Source: Pararheinheimera marina
GTDB taxonomy: Bacteria > Pseudomonadota > Gammaproteobacteria > Enterobacterales > Alteromonadaceae
Length of the DNA stretch: 64,000 bases
Assembly: GCF_042654345.1 (NCBI RefSeq)
Contig: NZ_JBHSGB010000010.1
Location: 124,001 to 188,000 of the forward strand
Direction of reading: 5' to 3'
A program made the position numbers and the translations under genes. The notes beneath the pieces were generated by a model. It searched no databases and had not been told where the DNA came from. It worked only from the letters and a program-made list of their open reading frames with translations. This document shows, piece after piece, positions 60,975-64,000 of this stretch (position 1 is its first letter; each line of letters opens with the position of its first letter).

Positions 60975-62384
60975 TTATTCCATATCCAGTTCTTTTAGTT
61001 TGCGGGTCAGCGTATTGCGACCCCAGCCTAAACGGCGGGCAGCGTCTTGCTTATGGCCATGGGTAAAATGCAGCGCCTGTTTCAGCACAATTTTTTCAAA
61101 CTCAGGGCTGGCTTCGGCCAGAATATTTTCTTCGCCTGCCTGCAATTTGTCGCGCACCCAAGTTGCCAGCGCATCTTGCCAGCTTTGCGCCACCCCTGCG
61201 CTATTGGCATGAATAATTTTCGGTGCCTGGGTCAGTTCCGGGGGCAAATCTGACATCAGCACCTGTTTGCCACTGGCCATTACGGTGAGCCAGCGACAGA
61301 TGTTTTCCAGCTGACGCACATTGCCAGGCCAGTCCAGTGAGGCGAGAAACTTCTCAGTGTCTGAGGCCAGGCTTTTGGCTTCGACGTTCAGTTCGCGGGC
61401 GGCCTGGCGTAAGAAGTGCTGCGCCAGTTTAGCAATGTCCTGACGGCGGTCTTTCAGCGCCGGAATATGAATACGGATCACGTTCAGGCGGTGAAACAAG
61501 TCTTCACGGAATTTGCCTTCTGCCACCAGTTGCTCCAGGTTCTGGTGAGTGGCGGCAATGATCCGCACGTCAACACTGATGCCCTGGTGACCGCCGACGC
61601 GATAGAACTGGCCGTCCGACAACACCCGCAACAGCCGGGTTTGTACATCCAGCGGCATATCGCCAATTTCATCGAGGAACAAGGTGCCGCCGTCAGCTTG
61701 CTCAAAGCGGCCTTTACGCTGATTGGCGGCGCCGGTAAAGGCGCCTTTTTCATGGCCAAAGAGTTCTGATTCAATCAGGTCTTTCGGAATAGCAGCCATG
61801 TTGAGCGCAATAAAGGGCTGCTCGGAACGTGGGCTGTGTTTATGCAGCGCATGAGCCACCAGCTCTTTCCCCGTACCGGACTGGCCGTTAATTAACACGC
61901 TGATGCTGGAGCGTGACAAACGACCGATAGCACGAAACACTTCCTGCATGGCCGGAGCTTCACCAATAATTTCAGGCACTTCCGTCGCTTGCACTGGCTG
62001 ATGTTTGGGTTGTTTGGCTTTGGCATGTTCCAGCGCACGCTGAATAAGCGCCACCGCTTCGTTCACATCAAAAGGTTTCGGCAGGTATTCAAAAGCGCCT
62101 TTTTTAAAGGCATTCACCGCACTGTCCAGGTCGGAATGCGCGGTCATGATAATCACGGGTAATTCAGGGCTGAGTTCCTGCAATTTACCCAACAGCGCCA
62201 TACCATCTGTGCCTGGCATCCGGATGTCGGACACCACCACAGTGGGCTGCTCGTACTGTAAACGCTGCAGCATCAGGTCGGCTGAAGCATAACTTTCACA
62301 GGCGATGTCGGCTCGTGCCAGCGCTTTTTCCAGCACCCATCGGATCGAGTTATCGTCATCAATAATCCAGACCACTTGTTGCAT
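60975..62384 (-). CDS. ntrC: nitrogen regulator NtrC (sigma-54 activator)
   Basis: A 469-residue response regulator, the E. coli length. Receiver phospho-aspartate is near residue 53 (VVVSDIRMPG); the AAA+ core has Walker A GQSGTGKELVA, the sigma-54 contact loop GAFTGA, and DEIGDMPLDVQTRLLRVL; the C-terminal Fis-type helix-turn-helix is AARRLGWGRNTLTRKLKEL. It activates glutamine synthetase and nitrogen-scavenging genes. ATG 62384 has tctggag upstream, inside the end of ntrB. Confidence 0.96.
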   Translation of the reverse strand: MQQVVWIIDDDNSIRWVLEKALARADIACESYASADLMLQRLQYEQPTVVVSDIRMPGTDGMALLGKLQELSPELPVIIMTAHSDLDSAVNAFKKGAFEYLPKPFDVNEAVALIQRALEHAKAKQPKHQPVQATEVPEIIGEAPAMQEVFRAIGRLSRSSISVLINGQSGTGKELVAHALHKHSPRSEQPFIALNMAAIPKDLIESELFGHEKGAFTGAANQRKGRFEQADGGTLFLDEIGDMPLDVQTRLLRVLSDGQFYRVGGHQGISVDVRIIAATHQNLEQLVAEGKFREDLFHRLNVIRIHIPALKDRRQDIAKLAQHFLRQAARELNVEAKSLASDTEKFLASLDWPGNVRQLENICRWLTVMASGKQVLMSDLPPELTQAPKIIHANSAGVAQSWQDALATWVRDKLQAGEENILAEASPEFEKIVLKQALHFTHGHKQDAARRLGWGRNTLTRKLKELDME

Positions 62385-62385
62385 A

Positions 62386-63435
62386 TTAATCTCCAGAGTT
62401 ATTGAGGGGCAGATACAAAGTAAATGAGGTTTGGCCTGGCCAGCTTTCGCAATCAATCCAGCCGCCATGCTGATGAATTAAGGTTTGGGCAATGGATAGC
62501 CCTAAGCCTGTGCCACCGGCTTTGCCGCTGACCATTGGGAAAAATAAGGTGTCTTTAATTTCAGGTGGTATACCAGGACCATTGTCAGTGACTTTGACTG
62601 CCGCCACCAGCCGGTGACGGCGGCCATGCAAGGTATGCTGGTTCAGCACCCGGGTTTGCAGCGTAATTTGGCCGCCAGCCTGTTCCAGCACTTGCTGGGC
62701 ATTGCCGACAATATTCAGCAGTGCTTGTTCTATCAGCTCAGGGTCAAACTGAAAGTCCGGAATACTGGGGTCGTAGTCGCGGATAAACAACACCTGGTGC
62801 GGGTTGTCCATCTGCGCCAGTTGCACCACCTGTTCAATCACCTGATGCACATTCTGCATTTTCTTTTGCGGCGCTTTGTAGGGGCCCAATAAGCGGTCGA
62901 CCAGGTTTCGTAGCCGGTCAGCCTGCGCGATGATCAGTTGGGTGTATTCTTTTTGTTCGTCGTTAAGGGACTCTTCCAGCAGCTGCGCGGCGCCACGCAA
63001 ACCACCTAAGGGGTTTTTAATTTCATGCGCCAGACCGCGGATCAATTCACGGGCTGCCAGGTGCTGATGCTGCTGCAGGCTTTCCTGGCTGATTTTGCGT
63101 TGTTGGTCGACCTGACGGATCTCCAGCAGCAACAAAGTGGGTTCTTCCATCAGATTGACGGTCACATCCAGCAGCATATGCCGACCATCAAGCAACACGG
63201 CCTGAACATCGCTGATACCAAAACCTTGCCGGTTCTGGATCGCGGTCAGAAAAAAGCTGGTTGACAGATCAGTGTGCTGAAACAGGGTCGGGAAATATTG
63301 TTGGTTTAATTTCTTTTCGCCAATACCAAACAAAGCACAACAGGCGGTATTGAAATACTGAACCTGCAGTTGCGTATCCAGTACCAATACGGCGGTGCTG
63401 AGTTGATCAGTCAGACTGGCCGCTGTCCATTCCAT
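62386..63435 (-). CDS. ntrB: nitrogen regulation sensor kinase NtrB
   Basis: A 349-residue soluble kinase: PAS domain (about 8-115), HisKA with GLAHEIKNPLGGLRGAAQLL, and an ATPase domain with EQALLNIVGNAQQ, DNGPGIP and GGTGLGLSIAQTL. It phosphorylates or dephosphorylates NtrC under PII control. The stop codon lies 1 nt before the ntrC ATG. Two NtrC boxes stand upstream (63456 and 63519). Confidence 0.96.
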   Translation of the reverse strand: MEWTAASLTDQLSTAVLVLDTQLQVQYFNTACCALFGIGEKKLNQQYFPTLFQHTDLSTSFFLTAIQNRQGFGISDVQAVLLDGRHMLLDVTVNLMEEPTLLLLEIRQVDQQRKISQESLQQHQHLAARELIRGLAHEIKNPLGGLRGAAQLLEESLNDEQKEYTQLIIAQADRLRNLVDRLLGPYKAPQKKMQNVHQVIEQVVQLAQMDNPHQVLFIRDYDPSIPDFQFDPELIEQALLNIVGNAQQVLEQAGGQITLQTRVLNQHTLHGRRHRLVAAVKVTDNGPGIPPEIKDTLFFPMVSGKAGGTGLGLSIAQTLIHQHGGWIDCESWPGQTSFTLYLPLNNSGD

Positions 63436-63455
63436 TACAAAGCCTTTTACGTCAA

Positions 63456-63472
63456 TGCACCAATTTAGTGCT
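63456..63472. promoter_or_regulatory. NtrC box 1 upstream of ntrB
   Basis: tgcaccaatttagtgct matches the NtrC dyad TGCACCA-N3-TGGTGCA with all left-half and five right-half positions. It lies about 21 nt from the ntrB ATG, where bound NtrC would repress. Confidence 0.8.
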
Positions 63473-63518
63473 TTCTTTTCCCCAGTCTACTGTAACTTTG
63501 TATTGTGACTAGTGATGT

Positions 63519-63535
63519 TGCACTAATTTGGTGAA
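63519..63535. promoter_or_regulatory. NtrC box 2 upstream of ntrB
   Basis: tgcactaatttggtgaa matches six of seven positions in each half of the NtrC dyad. Its centre is 63 bp from that of box 1, six helical turns. It overlaps the stop of the DUF4124 gene. Confidence 0.82.
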
Positions 63536-64000
63536 AATAATGAGCTTTTACGCAAGTAAAAGCGTGTGACAGGACTTTCTGCAATTAGCTTGCCGTTTTG
63601 GTCAATCTGCTGCAGTTGCAGTTGATGCTCACCACGTTCTATGCCTTTAAGCAAAAAACCAGAGGTCCGTTGTGGTGGGCTGAGCTGGTTTTGGTCAAAA
63701 ACTAAGCGTAACTGATGTCCGGTTGGCAGTTCAGGCTCCACCCGGGTTTGCACTCTGAGTTCGCCCGAGTTGGACAGCAGATTTTGCTCGGCGACAGGTT
63801 CCAGGATCTGCAACCGGATTTGGGTCTGGGCCTGGCTGAGCTGCAAATCGGCAGGTGGATTTGCCGGAGCTGCGCTTGCCGAAGGCGGGCTGACATTCAA
63901 CTCGACTAAACGCGCGCCTGCCGTGGGCTGATCTGAATAAACCGGCGTACCGTCTTTGTCATAGGACAGATACACTTGCTGGGCGACAAGTGGCGGGCTG
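63523..64000 (-). CDS. DUF4124 domain protein (partial, start beyond window)
   Basis: The frame is open to the right edge, so the N-terminus is missing; the visible edge PPLVAQQVYLSYDKDGTPVYSDQPTAGARLV fits the end of a signal peptide followed by a DUF4124 domain. The remaining 100 residues form strands that look like an Ig-type fold (GELRVQTRVEPELPTGHQLRLVF). It should be periplasmic; function unknown. A gene of this kind upstream of ntrB is common in Alteromonadales (recalled). A GTG at 63975 is internal, not the start. Confidence 0.8.
   Translation of the reverse strand, partial: SPPLVAQQVYLSYDKDGTPVYSDQPTAGARLVELNVSPPSASAAPANPPADLQLSQAQTQIRLQILEPVAEQNLLSNSGELRVQTRVEPELPTGHQLRLVFDQNQLSPPQRTSGFLLKGIERGEHQLQLQQIDQNGKLIAESPVTRFYLRKSSLFSPN

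Noticed and set aside
1..64000. tRNA, rRNA, CRISPR, prophage and transposase genes
   Set aside because: Looked for and not seen; no cloverleaf, spaced identical repeats, integrase or transposase motif was recognised.

Overview
The window is chromosomal DNA of a gammaproteobacterium, most likely Alteromonadales-like (Rheinheimera or a close relative; this is inferred from gene order and protein style, not from a marker gene). The evidence is a set of blocks in the order known from E. coli and Shewanella: rsmD / ftsY-ftsE-ftsX / rpoH, gpmI-envC-yibQ facing yibN-grxC-secB-gpsA, cpxA-cpxR facing cpxP, fliL-like facing ubiC-ubiA, glpE-glpG, kbl-tdh, and ntrB-ntrC. Coding density is high, both strands are used, and many proteins are rich in glutamine. 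No rRNA, tRNA, CRISPR, prophage or transposase gene was found.

Region by region. 0-4.3 kb: the end of a NagX-like membrane protein, a PrpE-type acyl-CoA synthetase and a DUF885 periplasmic protein, with two copies of a palindromic repeat. 4.4-7.5 kb: a marR-emrA-emrB efflux operon (minus strand) with a perfect palindromic operator before marR. 7.5-8.75 kb: an A+T-richer accessory patch with a BrnT/BrnA-type toxin-antitoxin pair between two copies of a structured intergenic repeat. 8.7-16 kb: Wzi-like protein, coaD, a TetR regulator, kbl-tdh, a VOC protein, a proline-rich TonB-like protein and htpX, with two more copies of the palindrome. 16-25 kb: a flavin/iron-sulfur oxidoreductase, dusC with an HDOD gene, a TPR protein, glpEG, fliL-like, ubiCA and a PepSY protein. 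25-35 kb: a 2OG-Fe(II) oxygenase, an ECF sigma / anti-sigma / coiled-coil exported protein operon, a DesK/NarL-type two-component pair, a 1070-residue multi-sensor histidine kinase and a DUF416 protein. 35-42 kb: a c-di-GMP-I riboswitch before a small DUF3718 exported protein, rsmD, ftsYEX, an EAL/HDOD protein, and rpoH behind a perfect CIRCE operator. 42-52 kb: murein, glycolysis and redox/secretion genes, then a 1276-residue propeller-PAS-GGDEF-EAL protein. 52-64 kb: trmL, fieF, a lysophospholipase-like hydrolase, the Cpx envelope-stress system, two peptidases, a lipoprotein and ntrBC with two NtrC boxes.

The window is mostly core housekeeping with unusually legible regulation. The strongest points for a second look are the perfect CIRCE element in front of rpoH (HrcA control of the heat-shock sigma factor), the c-di-GMP riboswitch before a DUF3718 gene, the ECF operon with its uncharacterised coiled-coil partner, the repeat-flanked toxin-antitoxin cassette, and a dispersed 52-nt palindrome family that resembles a REP/RAYT-type mobile repeat. 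No convincing wholly new multi-gene system was found.
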